In this document: piece after piece, positions 16,736 to 25,404 of the stretch | Layout: each line of letters starts with the position of its first letter | How positions within the stretch are numbered: the first letter of the stretch is position 1 | NCBI RefSeq assembly: GCF_014333615.1 | Contig: NZ_JACSCY010000003.1 | Coordinates: forward strand, 1-64,000 | Length of the DNA stretch: 64,000 nt | Direction of reading: 5' to 3' | Origin: Hymenobacter citatus | GTDB taxonomy: Bacteria; Bacteroidota; Bacteroidia; Cytophagales; Hymenobacteraceae | Program-made: the position numbers and the translations under genes | Notes under the pieces: generated by a model | Databases searched by the model: none | The model's input: only the letters and a program-made list of their open reading frames with translations | Told to the model about the DNA's origin: nothing

Positions 16736-17965
16736 TCATAGCTGTTTTGCGCTCTGTTCCAGAATGTTCTGCATGGTGGCTGCAAGTTGCTGCCGGTCGA
16801 AATACTGCTGAGCCACTTGCTGCCCGGCTCGGCCAGCCGCTAGCACAGTAGTGGGGTCGGCAAGCACTTCTGCTACGCGTGTAGCTAAAGCCGACGCATT
16901 ACTAGCAGGCACGTACCAGCCGCACTTGTGCGCTTCTACCAGTTCCTTCGTCCAGCCAGGATTCGTGACGATTACCGGCGTACCTACCGCCAGGCTATCG
17001 TAGAGTTTGGCCGGCGAATTGGCATCCAGTACGGGCAATCCCAGAAAGGAAACAATTGATAACTCGGCCAGTCGGAACCACGCGAAGATGGCGTGCCGAG
17101 GCTGGGGCGGTACTAACCGAATAGCTAGGCAACGGGACGCCGCAGCTTGCACTAATGGCTCGTCGTAGCCATGTCCCATAAATAGCCACACTACGTCAGG
17201 ATGGTTGAGAGCTAATTGCTCGGCTGCTGCCAACAGGGTAGGAATATCGTTGGCCCGGCCGAAGGTACCGGCGTATAGTATTACTCGTCGGTTTTGTAAA
17301 TCATATTCTTGCCGGAGTGCGACTACGGCCTCATCGGTAGCCAGGGCGGCTAGCTCTAGGTCCGTGCCGTTGAGAACAGTTGTCACCTTCTCTTCTCCGA
17401 AATACCAGCTCTTATCCTTCACCTGTCCGATCAGAGTTACATAGCTACTCATATCCGGCGAAAGCGTTACGATGTGCTGCGCCGAACGATACAAGCCAAA
17501 TTCCATCTGATGCAACTCTGCTTGTGCCCAGCGGTAGGGCACAGCTCCCATAGCAATTGGGAAAGCAGGCCACAGGTCCTGCACTTCAAACACCCACGGC
17601 ACCCCGCGCAGCCGCGCTACCTGCGCGGCCGCCCACGCAGCCGTAAGCGGGGTAGAAATTCCCCAAATAACGTCGGGCTTATCAATGCGCAGTCCTTCGC
17701 GAATAGCATAGGCGGCGTATCGTCCGAAAGAAAGGAGCCGCTTCCCTACCCCCATCTTGTTCTCGTACGACACTGCCGCGGCCCGTACTTCTACCTCTTC
17801 CGGTATCCAGGGGTAGTGGTGCGTGATGCGCAGTCGCTCCCATGTGTTCGTTGTAATCAGCGTAATGCGGTGCGTGCGCGCCAAGTGAGCCAGCAACGTG
17901 TAGTGCCGGCTGGTGGCCGGGCAGTCGGGGTTGGTGTGGTGCTGGCTGAATACGGCGATGTGCAA
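16736..17965 (-). CDS. Glycosyltransferase family 4 (WbuB-like)
   Basis: A 409-residue GT-B fold protein beginning MHIAVFSQHHTNPDCPATSRHY, with an N-terminal acceptor domain containing VPWVFEVQDLWPAFPIAMG and a C-terminal nucleotide-sugar domain with VILYAGTFGRANDIPTLL and DANSPAKLYDSLAVGTPVIV, including the GT4 acidic region. Close in layout to WbuB-type transferases of surface polysaccharide pathways. No other polysaccharide genes are adjacent, so the donor and acceptor remain unknown. Confidence 0.85.
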   Translation of the reverse strand: MHIAVFSQHHTNPDCPATSRHYTLLAHLARTHRITLITTNTWERLRITHHYPWIPEEVEVRAAAVSYENKMGVGKRLLSFGRYAAYAIREGLRIDKPDVIWGISTPLTAAWAAAQVARLRGVPWVFEVQDLWPAFPIAMGAVPYRWAQAELHQMEFGLYRSAQHIVTLSPDMSSYVTLIGQVKDKSWYFGEEKVTTVLNGTDLELAALATDEAVVALRQEYDLQNRRVILYAGTFGRANDIPTLLAAAEQLALNHPDVVWLFMGHGYDEPLVQAAASRCLAIRLVPPQPRHAIFAWFRLAELSIVSFLGLPVLDANSPAKLYDSLAVGTPVIVTNPGWTKELVEAHKCGWYVPASNASALATRVAEVLADPTTVLAAGRAGQQVAQQYFDRQQLAATMQNILEQSAKQL

Positions 17966-18067
17966 AGGAAGTAGTAGCTTTTAGTGTTGCAGGGTGAGTT
18001 TTTTACCCCATAATAAGGCTGTTCAGAGCATCATTTGTATTTCAACACTCACTCATACTCATATCCT

Positions 18068-19093
18068 CTACTTCCTCTTCGGCTTGTAGTGCGAGTCGTT
18101 GAGAATGCGCTGGGCATCGCGCTGGGCCATGAGCTGCGGCAGTGTTGTTTCGGGGTGCTGCTCCATGTATTTGCGCACAATCTGCAAGCCTACCCAGGCG
18201 CCCAGGCGACCGGGCGCCGTCTTGTCTATTTCGGGCGTAGCAGGTCGTTCGCCAATGTATTTTTTGATAACGAATGGGTCAGCTGTATACAGCAGATTCT
18301 TCTCGATGAAGTGCGCCCAGATTTTTCCCTCGTTGAACTGCACACCAGCCAACTCCTTGTTTGTGTAGCCCATCAGCAGCGAATCGGGTGTGCAAGGCAG
18401 CATTTTCTCGGCGAAATAGAGGCTTTTACCAAACTGCACCATATCGCGCAGCATGGTATGGTTGCCGGTCAAAGCGCGGTTGTACTTGCTGGAAATGGTG
18501 AGGGCCAGCGCCGGCAGCACGTGCGCAGGGGTATAGCGTCGGTTGATATAGGCCGGCACATCGGCACGGTAAGAGGCAGTAGGTCCCACAAAGAAATCCA
18601 GGCTGAGGACAATCAGGCTGTCGTTGGCAAATAGCGCATCCTTTTCTGGCTCCTTACCCAAGCCACTCACGAAGGTCTTCACTGGCGGCACCCGAAAACC
18701 AGGGTAGTAATAGCGCACATGTTGGAACAAACCGCGCAGTTGTTGCTGCAGGCTGTCCGTGTTCCGAAAGGCAATTTCCGTTTCGCGGCCTAGCTTCTGC
18801 AACCCCGCATTAGTAGCCAATTGGGTTATGGTTTGTGCTAGCTGCTCGGAGCCATAGCGTCCTTCCAGCAGGTATTGACGCGCAAACAGCGGATGCTGAT
18901 TCAAAAACTGCTGGGCTTCGGCCGGGTTTTTGATTTGGAAAAAGGGCTTTTCCAGTCGCTCTAGCTGCACCGGCGCCTCTACTTTCGCTATGTCAGGGTT
19001 TTGCTCGCAGTCGGAGCCGGTGGAGCAAGCTGTGAGCAGGAACCCGCCCAGCAGGGCTACTAGCAAAGAACGCATCGGAATTAGCTTGTACAT
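18068..19093 (-). CDS. gldB: Gliding motility lipoprotein GldB
   Basis: Lipoprotein of the Bacteroidota gliding/type IX secretion set. The signal peptide ends LLTACSTGSDC (lipobox LTAC). Family hallmarks include GKIWAHFIEKNLLY, TPEIDKTAPGRLGAWVGLQIVRKYM and the HVLPALALTISSKYN segment. The start at 19093 (MYKLIPMRSLL) gives 341 aa; an ATG at 19075 is equally possible. The gene diverges from an outer-membrane barrel gene across a 26-bp palindrome. Its exact biochemical role in gliding or folding of the gliding apparatus is not known. Confidence 0.88.
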   Translation of the reverse strand: MYKLIPMRSLLVALLGGFLLTACSTGSDCEQNPDIAKVEAPVQLERLEKPFFQIKNPAEAQQFLNQHPLFARQYLLEGRYGSEQLAQTITQLATNAGLQKLGRETEIAFRNTDSLQQQLRGLFQHVRYYYPGFRVPPVKTFVSGLGKEPEKDALFANDSLIVLSLDFFVGPTASYRADVPAYINRRYTPAHVLPALALTISSKYNRALTGNHTMLRDMVQFGKSLYFAEKMLPCTPDSLLMGYTNKELAGVQFNEGKIWAHFIEKNLLYTADPFVIKKYIGERPATPEIDKTAPGRLGAWVGLQIVRKYMEQHPETTLPQLMAQRDAQRILNDSHYKPKRK

Positions 19094-19122
19094 CACACGT
19101 ATATTTGAGGCGAAATTAGCCA

Positions 19123-19148
19123 AAAGCAAACGCTACACCGTTTGCTTT
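19123..19148. promoter_or_regulatory. Perfect palindrome between divergent gldB and barrel genes
   Basis: AAAGCAAACG (19123-19132) and CGTTTGCTTT (19139-19148) form a perfect 10-bp inverted repeat with a 6-nt spacer. The right half holds TTTG (19141-19144), 20 nt upstream of TAATTCGG (19165-19172), a partial -7 box for the plus-strand gene. This placement suits an operator or a bidirectional promoter. Confidence 0.6.
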
Positions 19149-19180
19149 CTTTTCTTACTGCCGATAATTCGGCCCGCTCT

Positions 19181-19867
19181 ATGAAAAAACTTCTGCTTGC
19201 TCTGGGTGTAACCTTTCTTACTGCTAGCGCAGCTTCGGCCCAGGTTGAAATAGGCCTAAAGGTTTCGCCTTCTATCACCAATCTTCGGGCCGATTCACCC
19301 CGTAATGGTACTGGCGCTACTGGCTTTAAAAACGAAAAATCGAAGGTAGGCTTCGGTGGCGGTGTTATCATCGATTACTTTTTCGGCCAGAATTATGCGT
19401 TCAGTTCGGGCTTATTCCTAACGGGCAAAGGCGGTACCATTTCCTACCTCGATCCAGCCAAGAACCTGCGCTATGAGCAGAAAATTGGTATTCAATATCT
19501 TGAGGTGCCCGTTTCGCTGAAGCTGTTCACCAATGATATTTCTGAAGGAACCAAGGTATATTTCCAAGTGGGCGGCACACTGGCCGGGGCTATATCTGCT
19601 CGCATCGACGGCGAGAAATTTTACCAAGACCCTGGTAATAACAATGCCGAAACGCGCGCTAGTAAGCACGTTATCATTCCCGACGTGGGACTGCTCGGTG
19701 GTGCTGGTGTGGAATACCTCTTAGGCCAGAGTACTCGCCTGATAGCCGGTCTTTCTTACCATCATGGCATCGTCAACATTGACCGGTATTTTGATAACAC
19801 TCGAGAATTCAGCAACGTGACGCTGAAGAACAGCGAAGTAGCGCTGGATTTGGGTATTAAGTTTTAG
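19181..19867 (+). CDS. Outer-membrane beta-barrel protein, PorT family-like
   Basis: A 228-residue product with a signal peptide (MKKLLLALGVTFLTASAASAQ) and an eight-stranded barrel pattern: VEIGLKVSPSITNL, VGFGGGVIIDYFFG, YAFSSGLFLTGKG, YLEVPVSLKLF, VYFQVGGTLAG, VGLLGGAGVEYLLG, and a C-terminal strand ending VALDLGIKF with a terminal Phe as required by the BAM machinery. This is the common small barrel (PF13568-like) of Bacteroidota. Ligands are unknown. It is divergent from gldB. Confidence 0.8.
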   Translation: MKKLLLALGVTFLTASAASAQVEIGLKVSPSITNLRADSPRNGTGATGFKNEKSKVGFGGGVIIDYFFGQNYAFSSGLFLTGKGGTISYLDPAKNLRYEQKIGIQYLEVPVSLKLFTNDISEGTKVYFQVGGTLAGAISARIDGEKFYQDPGNNNAETRASKHVIIPDVGLLGGAGVEYLLGQSTRLIAGLSYHHGIVNIDRYFDNTREFSNVTLKNSEVALDLGIKF

Positions 19868-19887
19868 TGTGGCGAATTAAAACGTGT

Positions 19888-19991
19888 CTGTCATCCTGAG
19901 CGCAGCAAAGGACCTTATGCCAGTTGAACGGCTGACGCAATAGCGACTCGTTCTCACATGATAAGGTCCTTCGCTGCACTCAGGATGACAG
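19888..19991. repeat. Intergenic palindromic repeat, family A
   Basis: The left arm begins ctgtcatcctgagcgcagca, the right arm ends gcactcaggatgacag, and the arms pair over about 40 nt with a few mismatches. It lies in the convergent gap between the barrel gene and rng. Confidence 0.9.
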
Positions 19992-20020
19992 ATATTTTCA
20001 CGATTTACTCAACAACTGAA

Positions 20021-20057
20021 AAACCCGCCCTACTCTCGGAGTAGGGCGGGCTTTCTT
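20021..20057. terminator. Bidirectional terminator between the barrel gene and rng
   Basis: CCCGCCCTACTC (20024-20035), loop TCG, GAGTAGGGCGGG (20039-20050). An A-run precedes and a CTTTCTT tract follows, so it can serve both strands. Confidence 0.9.
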
Positions 20058-20085
20058 CTGATCAGGGGAGATTTTCGCAGAAAAA

Positions 20086-21693
20086 TCAGTCCGTTATTTC
20101 TATTTCGCGGTCTTGCATCCGGCTCATGGCCGCCGCGGCCGAGTGCAGCTCGATATCCTCGCCGTGCTCGTCTTCGATGCGGTAGTCGGTGAGACCCATG
20201 CTCGTGTCCTTCATCACCTTCACCCACTTATAATATTTCAAGTACCACTTCATCTGCCTCGATACCAGACCTTTGGTGTAGTAGGCGTGCAGGAAGGGAT
20301 GTACGTAGAGCGTAATGCCCGACTGGTTTTGCGTCAGCAGCAAATCATCAATGCTGTTGTCGATTTCGTCGGTAACCAAAATAGAGGCCGAGATTTTACC
20401 GGTACCGCCGCAGGTAGGGCACACCTCGCCGGTGACAATAGCCTCAGCAGGTCGCACACGCTGCCGCGTAATTTGCAACAGCCCAAACTTGGTAATGGGT
20501 AGAATGGTGAACCGTGCTTTGTCGTGCTTCATCACATCGCGCACGGCGTCTTCCACCTTCTTGCGGCTCTCCGGCGACTTCATGTCAATAAAGTCGACCA
20601 CGATAATGCCGCCCATGTCGCGCAGGCGCAGCTGTCGGGCTACCTCTTTGGCGGCCAGCATGTTAATCATGAGGGCCGTGGCCTCCTGGTCGCCTTCCTG
20701 GTTGCTTTTGTTGCCCGAGTTCACGTCGATGACGTGCAGGGCCTCGGTATGTTCAATCACCAGGTAGCCACCACCGGGCACCGATACCGTTTTGCCAAAC
20801 AGCGTTTTCAGCTGTTTTTCGATGTTGTGCTGCTCAAACACCTTCACCTTACCGGTGTGCAGCTTGAGCAACCCTAGCTTATCGGGGGCAATTTTCTGGA
20901 GGTAGCCGCGCATCTCGTCGTGCAAGGCCGGCGAGTCTACGATGATGGAGTCGAACGACTCGTTGAGCATGTCGCGCAGCATGGAGCTGCTTCGGCCCAG
21001 CTCACCCAAAATCTTATCGTTCGGCTTGGCCTTACGCAGGGTTTGGAAGAGCTGCTCCCAATTATCGATCATGCTTTGCATATCCTTATCCAGCTCGGCC
21101 ACCTCGCGTCCTTCGGCTACGGTGCGGATAATCACTCCGAAGTTATCGGGTTTGATGGACTGAATAAGGCGCTTGAGCCGGTCGCGCTCCGTGCGGCTCA
21201 CGATTTTCTTGGAAACGCTGATAACGTTTGAAAACGGCACCAGTACAAGGTAGCGTCCTGCCATCGAAATATCGGTGGATAGGCGCGGCCCTTTTGTAGA
21301 AATGGGCTCCTTCACGATCTGTACCAGCAACTGCTGGCCTTTTTTGAGCGTGTCGGCTACCTTTCCTACCTTATCAAGTGGCCCTTCAAACTGGAAGGTT
21401 TTGAGCGGACCAACGGTAATTTTCTGCGATTGTACGCCTTTCACCCACTTATTCAGCGACGGGAAGTTCTCGCCCAGGTCGCCATAGTGCAGAAAAGCGT
21501 CTTTTTGATACCCGATATCAATGAACGCGGCGTTCAGACCGGGCATAACTTTCTTGACCGTACCCAGGAAGATGTCACCAACGGAATAGTTGGTATCGTT
21601 GCGGTCGAAGTGATACTCGAGCAACCGCTTATCCTGGAGCAGGGCAATTCGTTCTCCCTCCTGAGTAGAATTAATGATTAATTCGTTACTCAA
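20086..21693 (-). CDS. rng: Ribonuclease E/G family endoribonuclease
   Basis: A 535-residue enzyme for mRNA decay and rRNA maturation. The N-terminal S1 domain (YSVGDIFLGTVKKVMPGLNAAFIDIG) is followed by the catalytic core with VIDVNSGN and GGIIVVDFIDM carrying the metal-binding Asp residues, then CPTCGGTG as the zinc-link. The length and lack of a long C-terminal scaffold fit RNase G. It lies next to the 29-aa basic protein, TPR and HU genes on the same strand; rng, HU and mutY are often neighbours in Bacteroidota. Confidence 0.93.
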   Translation of the reverse strand: MSNELIINSTQEGERIALLQDKRLLEYHFDRNDTNYSVGDIFLGTVKKVMPGLNAAFIDIGYQKDAFLHYGDLGENFPSLNKWVKGVQSQKITVGPLKTFQFEGPLDKVGKVADTLKKGQQLLVQIVKEPISTKGPRLSTDISMAGRYLVLVPFSNVISVSKKIVSRTERDRLKRLIQSIKPDNFGVIIRTVAEGREVAELDKDMQSMIDNWEQLFQTLRKAKPNDKILGELGRSSSMLRDMLNESFDSIIVDSPALHDEMRGYLQKIAPDKLGLLKLHTGKVKVFEQHNIEKQLKTLFGKTVSVPGGGYLVIEHTEALHVIDVNSGNKSNQEGDQEATALMINMLAAKEVARQLRLRDMGGIIVVDFIDMKSPESRKKVEDAVRDVMKHDKARFTILPITKFGLLQITRQRVRPAEAIVTGEVCPTCGGTGKISASILVTDEIDNSIDDLLLTQNQSGITLYVHPFLHAYYTKGLVSRQMKWYLKYYKWVKVMKDTSMGLTDYRIEDEHGEDIELHSAAAAMSRMQDREIEITD

Positions 21694-21895
21694 TGGATTA
21701 GGTTAATTAAGCAACTCCCTGGCCGGCAAATCCTTATACCATCCGAAACCTGCAAAGGGAAGCCAGTGCACACGGCACCAGCTTCCCTTTCAGGCCACGG
21801 GGAAAGCATACGGCTAGCCACTCTCGGGGAATTTATATGAGAGATAGACGAGTGCTTCCTGCGTTGGAAACAGCCGCCAGCAGACCCCGGGAGGC

Positions 21896-21985
21896 TTACT
21901 TCTTCTTATGACGATTCTTGCGCAGACGCTTTTTCCGCTTGTGGGTGGCAATCTTATGACGCTTTCTCTTTTTACCGCAGGGCAT
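21896..21985 (-). CDS. AURKAIP1/COX24-like small basic protein (29 aa)
   Basis: ATG at 21985 and TAA at 21896 encode MPCGKKRKRHKIATHKRK followed by KRLRKNRHKKK. Nearly two thirds of the residues are Lys, Arg or His. This matches the tiny AURKAIP1/COX24-domain proteins of Bacteroidota, related to mitochondrial mS38 and probably bound to the small ribosomal subunit. The ribosomal role is inferred from the family. It lies about 200 nt upstream of rng on the same strand. Confidence 0.85.
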   Translation of the reverse strand: MPCGKKRKRHKIATHKRKKRLRKNRHKKK

Positions 21986-22084
21986 GAGTTGATGGGTTAA
22001 GGGTTAAAACTTGAATTAGTAGACTTTAGAAACCTCGTACCAGCCGAGGGACGGCAAAGGTACGGATTTCATTTTGTAGCTTCT

Positions 22085-22984
22085 TTATTGCAGCTTTTGC
22101 AGTTGTTCGGCCACTGAAGCAGCTAAGCCAGGGTCGTTGCTCAGGCTTTTGGCCTTGGCAAATGCCGTTTTAGCTTCTTCTTTGGCGCCGGTTTGTGCCA
22201 GGGCAACGCCCAGATAAAACTGCCCCTCCACGTTGTTAGGATGGGCGGCTGTTAGCTCCCGGAAACGTTCCACTGCTTTATCGTACTGATTGCTCTGCAT
22301 CGAGAGTAGCCCGAGGTTGTAGAGCGCCTTTTCGTTTTTGGGATCAGCAGCAATTACTTCCCGCAACAGTGTAACGCCCTGCACTGGGTTGTCGCTGGCC
22401 ATGTAGGCCATGCCCAGATTAGTTTTTGCGTTCAAATTGTCGGGGTTGTTTTTGAGCACCCGCTCGTACAGCTCTCTTGACTTAGCACCCAGCATCTTGC
22501 CCCGCTCGGCGGTGGCCGCAAAGCTGAAGGCTTCAAAATATTCGTCGGCAGCACGCTGCCAGGCTTGCTCGCCAGGACGGGCCAAGGCCACCTGCTCGTA
22601 ATAATAGCCTGCGCTATCAAACTTTTCGACTGCCTTATATTGCTTCGCCAGATCGGTGGCCAAGCGCAGCTTCGTGTCGCGGTCGGTGGTAGCGTTGTAT
22701 TGCCCCAATAGGCCGTTGATGCTGCTTCGTTGCTGAGACGTAAGCGACATATGCGGCTGCTCAGCGGTTGCCCCGGCTGGACGGCCATCGGCTTCCACAG
22801 AAGCTGTGGAAGGAGCAGCGGCGCCTTGGTCGCGGTTAGCGGTGCGGGCAGCTGTTTGGGCCGTTAGCTCACTTTCACCTTGCTTAGGCTTTACAATTAC
22901 CTTCGGCAACAGAAACAACGCAATAACCAGGGCAACGGCTACGGCAACAACAGTGAGCTGATGAGAAGATTTTGATTGAGCCAT
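22085..22984 (-). CDS. Membrane-anchored TPR protein
   Basis: A 299-residue product from ATG at 22984 (MAQSKSSHQ), chosen because it precedes the transmembrane segment LTVVAVAVALVIALFLLPKV. An Ala/Thr-rich linker follows, then at least four tetratricopeptide repeats (for example YYYEQVALARPGEQAWQRAA, NPDNLNAKTNLGMAYMASDN, DPKNEKALYNLGLLSMQSNQ, HPNNVEGQFYLGVALAQTG). It is probably a periplasm-facing scaffold. The partner is unknown. It is followed on the same strand by rng and preceded by HU. Confidence 0.85.
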   Translation of the reverse strand: MAQSKSSHQLTVVAVAVALVIALFLLPKVIVKPKQGESELTAQTAARTANRDQGAAAPSTASVEADGRPAGATAEQPHMSLTSQQRSSINGLLGQYNATTDRDTKLRLATDLAKQYKAVEKFDSAGYYYEQVALARPGEQAWQRAADEYFEAFSFAATAERGKMLGAKSRELYERVLKNNPDNLNAKTNLGMAYMASDNPVQGVTLLREVIAADPKNEKALYNLGLLSMQSNQYDKAVERFRELTAAHPNNVEGQFYLGVALAQTGAKEEAKTAFAKAKSLSNDPGLAASVAEQLQKLQ

Positions 22985-23062
22985 GCAGAAAAAGCAGGCC
23001 GTCGGGTTATTGCCTAGGATAGGCGCCCGACGGCTCCGCCGCAATAGTACAACAACAGAAAG

Positions 23063-23368
23063 TTAGGCGTTAGCCGTTTCTTTGATCTTTTTGCTGTTTT
23101 TGATTTTGCCGATGAAAGTTTTCGACGGCTTGAAGCTCGGAATAAAGTGCTCGTCGATAATGATCGAGGTATTTTTCGAGATGTTGCGGGCCACTTTCTT
23201 CGCCCGTTTCTTGTTTACGAAGCTACCGAAGCCGCGCACGTAGATGTTATTGCCTTCGGCCATCGAGTCCTTAACTACTTTAAAGAAGGCTTCAACGGTT
23301 GCGGACACGTCTGCTTTCTCAATGCCAGTTTTATCGGCAATTTCGGCGATTACTTCTGCTTTAGTCAC
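23063..23368 (-). CDS. HU/IHF family DNA-binding protein
   Basis: A 101-residue histone-like protein. The GTG start at 23368 (reads MTKAEVIAEIADKTG) is chosen because the HU fold begins here. Dimer helices are followed by the DNA-binding arm GNNIYVRGFGSFVNKKR and KVARNISKNTSIIIDEHFIPSFKPSKTF. The C-terminal Lys-rich tail (KIKNSKKIKETANA) is typical of Bacteroidota HU. It bends and compacts DNA. It is divergent from mutY. Confidence 0.95.
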   Translation of the reverse strand: MTKAEVIAEIADKTGIEKADVSATVEAFFKVVKDSMAEGNNIYVRGFGSFVNKKRAKKVARNISKNTSIIIDEHFIPSFKPSKTFIGKIKNSKKIKETANA

Positions 23369-23560
23369 GCTGGTAAGTGTACTATGGGGTGAAAAAATGT
23401 ACTGGGCAAGTTCCCGATTCAAGACGTAAGCCTTTGCCCATTAGGCTGTTCGCTTCCGAATTGGGGCCACAAAGGTAGGTTGCTTTTTTGGTTTTCCAAT
23501 TTTTTTCCCACAATCCCGGCCTCTGTCCTATTTTTTGACAAGTCTTTCTGACTCACTGTT

Positions 23561-24646
23561 TTGAACAACGTTCCTCCTACTTCTGTTCGTTCCGCTTTCG
23601 CAACTACCCTGCTCAACTGGTATCCGCGCCACCGCCGCGACCTGCCCTGGCGCCACACCCGCAACCCGTATGCCATTTGGCTGTCGGAGGTGATTTTGCA
23701 GCAAACCCGTGTGAAGCAGGGCCTACCCTACTATCTCGATTTCATCAACTCCTACCCTACCGTGCAGGACTTGGCGGCTGCCCCCGAAGACGAGGTGCTG
23801 CGCCACTGGCAGGGCTTGGGTTACTACTCCCGCGCCCGCAACATGCACCATACTGCCCAGCAGGTGGTGCGTGAGTACAGCGGCCAGTTTCCGACTACCT
23901 ATGCTGAATTGCTGAAGCTGCGTGGAGTAGGCCAATATACAGCCGCCGCCATTGCTTCTTTTGCATTCGATGAAAAGGTGGCGGTGCTGGATGGCAACGT
24001 GTTTCGGGTGCTAAGCCGCGTATTTGGCCTCACGCAAGATATTGCCGCACCGGCTAGCCGCAAAGTGTTTCAGCAGCTCGCCGATACACTGATTTCGGCC
24101 GATGCACCGGCTGAGTTCAACCAAGCCATTATGGAGTTTGGGGCCATCCAGTGCACGCCCCTAAAGCCGGATTGTTTGTTTTGCCCATTGCAGGCGCAGT
24201 GCTACGCTTTTCAGCACGGTATGGTGGCTGAGTTGCCTATTAAGAGCAAAGCTAAGGCAGCCCGCACACGCTATTTTCACTACCTGGTGCTACGCCACGC
24301 CGATACACTATATATGCGCAAGCGCACAGGCAAAGACATCTGGCAAGGGCTGTACGATTTTGCCCTGACAGAAACGGATTCGGCTGAACTATCGGCGGTG
24401 GAAGTGTTGCGACAGGTAGAAGCTCTGGGTGGTACGATTGTTTCAGATAAAGCTGAAGAGCCTTCGGCAGCCTACCGTCATGTGCTTAGCCACCAAAAGC
24501 TGGAGGCCCGGTTTTATCCCGTTCAATTGCAAGCGGCCCTACCCGCTGAAACATTGCAGGAGCTGGGACTGGCAGCTTTTAATGCTGTCGAAATAGACGC
24601 CTTGCCGAAGCCTATTCTTATCACTAATTACATTAGCAAAACATAA
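23561..24646 (+). CDS. mutY: A/G-specific adenine DNA glycosylase
   Basis: Removes adenine mispaired with 8-oxoguanine. A TTG start at 23561 gives 361 aa; no better ATG precedes the conserved LLNWYPRHRRDLPWR. The catalytic Glu lies in WLSEVILQQTRV, the HhH in LRGVGQYTAAAIASFAF, and the Asp in VLDGNVFRVLSRVFG. The 4Fe-4S ligands are CTPLKPDCLFCPLQAQC. The C-terminal NUDIX-like domain (YFHYLVLRHADTLYMRKR onward) recognises 8-oxoG. It is divergent from HU. Confidence 0.95.
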   Translation: MNNVPPTSVRSAFATTLLNWYPRHRRDLPWRHTRNPYAIWLSEVILQQTRVKQGLPYYLDFINSYPTVQDLAAAPEDEVLRHWQGLGYYSRARNMHHTAQQVVREYSGQFPTTYAELLKLRGVGQYTAAAIASFAFDEKVAVLDGNVFRVLSRVFGLTQDIAAPASRKVFQQLADTLISADAPAEFNQAIMEFGAIQCTPLKPDCLFCPLQAQCYAFQHGMVAELPIKSKAKAARTRYFHYLVLRHADTLYMRKRTGKDIWQGLYDFALTETDSAELSAVEVLRQVEALGGTIVSDKAEEPSAAYRHVLSHQKLEARFYPVQLQAALPAETLQELGLAAFNAVEIDALPKPILITNYISKT

Positions 24647-24664
24647 AATAATTCAGCTAAAAAA

Positions 24665-24696
24665 TTTGGAATATATATTTTCATCTATTACTTTTA
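24665..24696 (+). promoter_or_regulatory. Putative promoter of ssb
   Basis: TTTG (24665-24668), 20-nt spacer, TACTTTTA (24689-24696), one mismatch to TAnnTTTG. An AT-rich region lies between mutY and ssb, and the ssb ATG is 42 nt downstream of the -7 element. Confidence 0.6.
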
Positions 24697-24738
24697 GAAC
24701 AGTAAATACTATGTCACACAGAACAAAAAAGTAACACT

Positions 24739-25164
24739 ATGGCAGGCATCAACAAAGTCATCCTGATTGGCAACCTGGGCAAAGACCCGGAGATTCGGCA
24801 TCTGGAAGGCGGCGTCAGCGTCGCGAACTTCACCCTGGCCACCAACGACTATTACAAAGACAAGCAGGGCAACCGCGTGGAGCGCACCGAGTGGCACAAC
24901 ATCACTGCCTGGCGTGGCCTGGCCGAAATGGCGGAGAAATACCTCAAAAAAGGCCAACAGGTGTACGTGGAAGGCAAGCTCCGCACGCGCCAGTACCAGG
25001 ACAAGGACAACCAAACGCGCTATATCACGGAGATTGTGGCCGACGAGCTAACCATGCTGGGCGGCCGCCCACAGGGTGATGGTACTACCCCCGCGGCGGA
25101 GCAATCCGCCGCGGCTACGGTCACGTTCCGGCAAGAGCCGGAGCTTGACCAATTGCCGTTTTAA
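24739..25164 (+). CDS. ssb: Single-stranded DNA-binding protein
   Basis: A 141-residue OB-fold protein beginning MAGINKVILIGNLGKDPEIR, with the core ERTEWHNITAWRGLAEMAEKYLKKGQQVYVEG. A short Gly/Thr/Ala linker leads to the acidic tip ELDQLPF, a shortened version of the C-terminal peptide that docks repair partners. It is likely to work with the neighbouring recG and mutY in DNA metabolism. Confidence 0.96.
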   Translation: MAGINKVILIGNLGKDPEIRHLEGGVSVANFTLATNDYYKDKQGNRVERTEWHNITAWRGLAEMAEKYLKKGQQVYVEGKLRTRQYQDKDNQTRYITEIVADELTMLGGRPQGDGTTPAAEQSAAATVTFRQEPELDQLPF

Positions 25165-25189
25165 CCTCGGCCCTACCCGGCTTTTCTGA

Positions 25190-25215
25190 GCCTCGGCACG
25201 CTGCCGGGGCTTTTT
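25190..25215 (+). terminator. Intrinsic terminator of ssb
   Basis: GCCTCGGCA (25190-25198), loop CGC, TGCCGGGGC (25202-25210), then TTTTT. It is 26 nt past the ssb stop. Confidence 0.9.
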
Positions 25216-25220
25216 GCGTT

Positions 25221-25359
25221 GTAGGGGCGGCTTGCAGCCGCCCGTCGTTGCTGATGTTGCTTGAGAGTTGGTACGCCCCGGCAAGAGAGGCAGAGGGTAC
25301 ACTATAATTGATTGATACCTACCACCAGCAAACAACGGGCGGCTGCAAGCCGCCCCTAC
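25221..25359. repeat. Inverted repeat with self-palindromic arms, between ssb and gldD
   Basis: The 29-bp arms at 25221-25249 and 25331-25359 differ at one position. Each arm contains its own palindrome (GGGCGGCTTGCAGCCGCCC). It is unrelated in sequence to family A. It occupies the gap where gldE is expected from other Bacteroidota gene orders. Confidence 0.9.
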
Positions 25360-25404
25360 CGCCTTATCTGCTACCTTTACTACGTGAAATCTGCTCTGCT
25401 TTGT

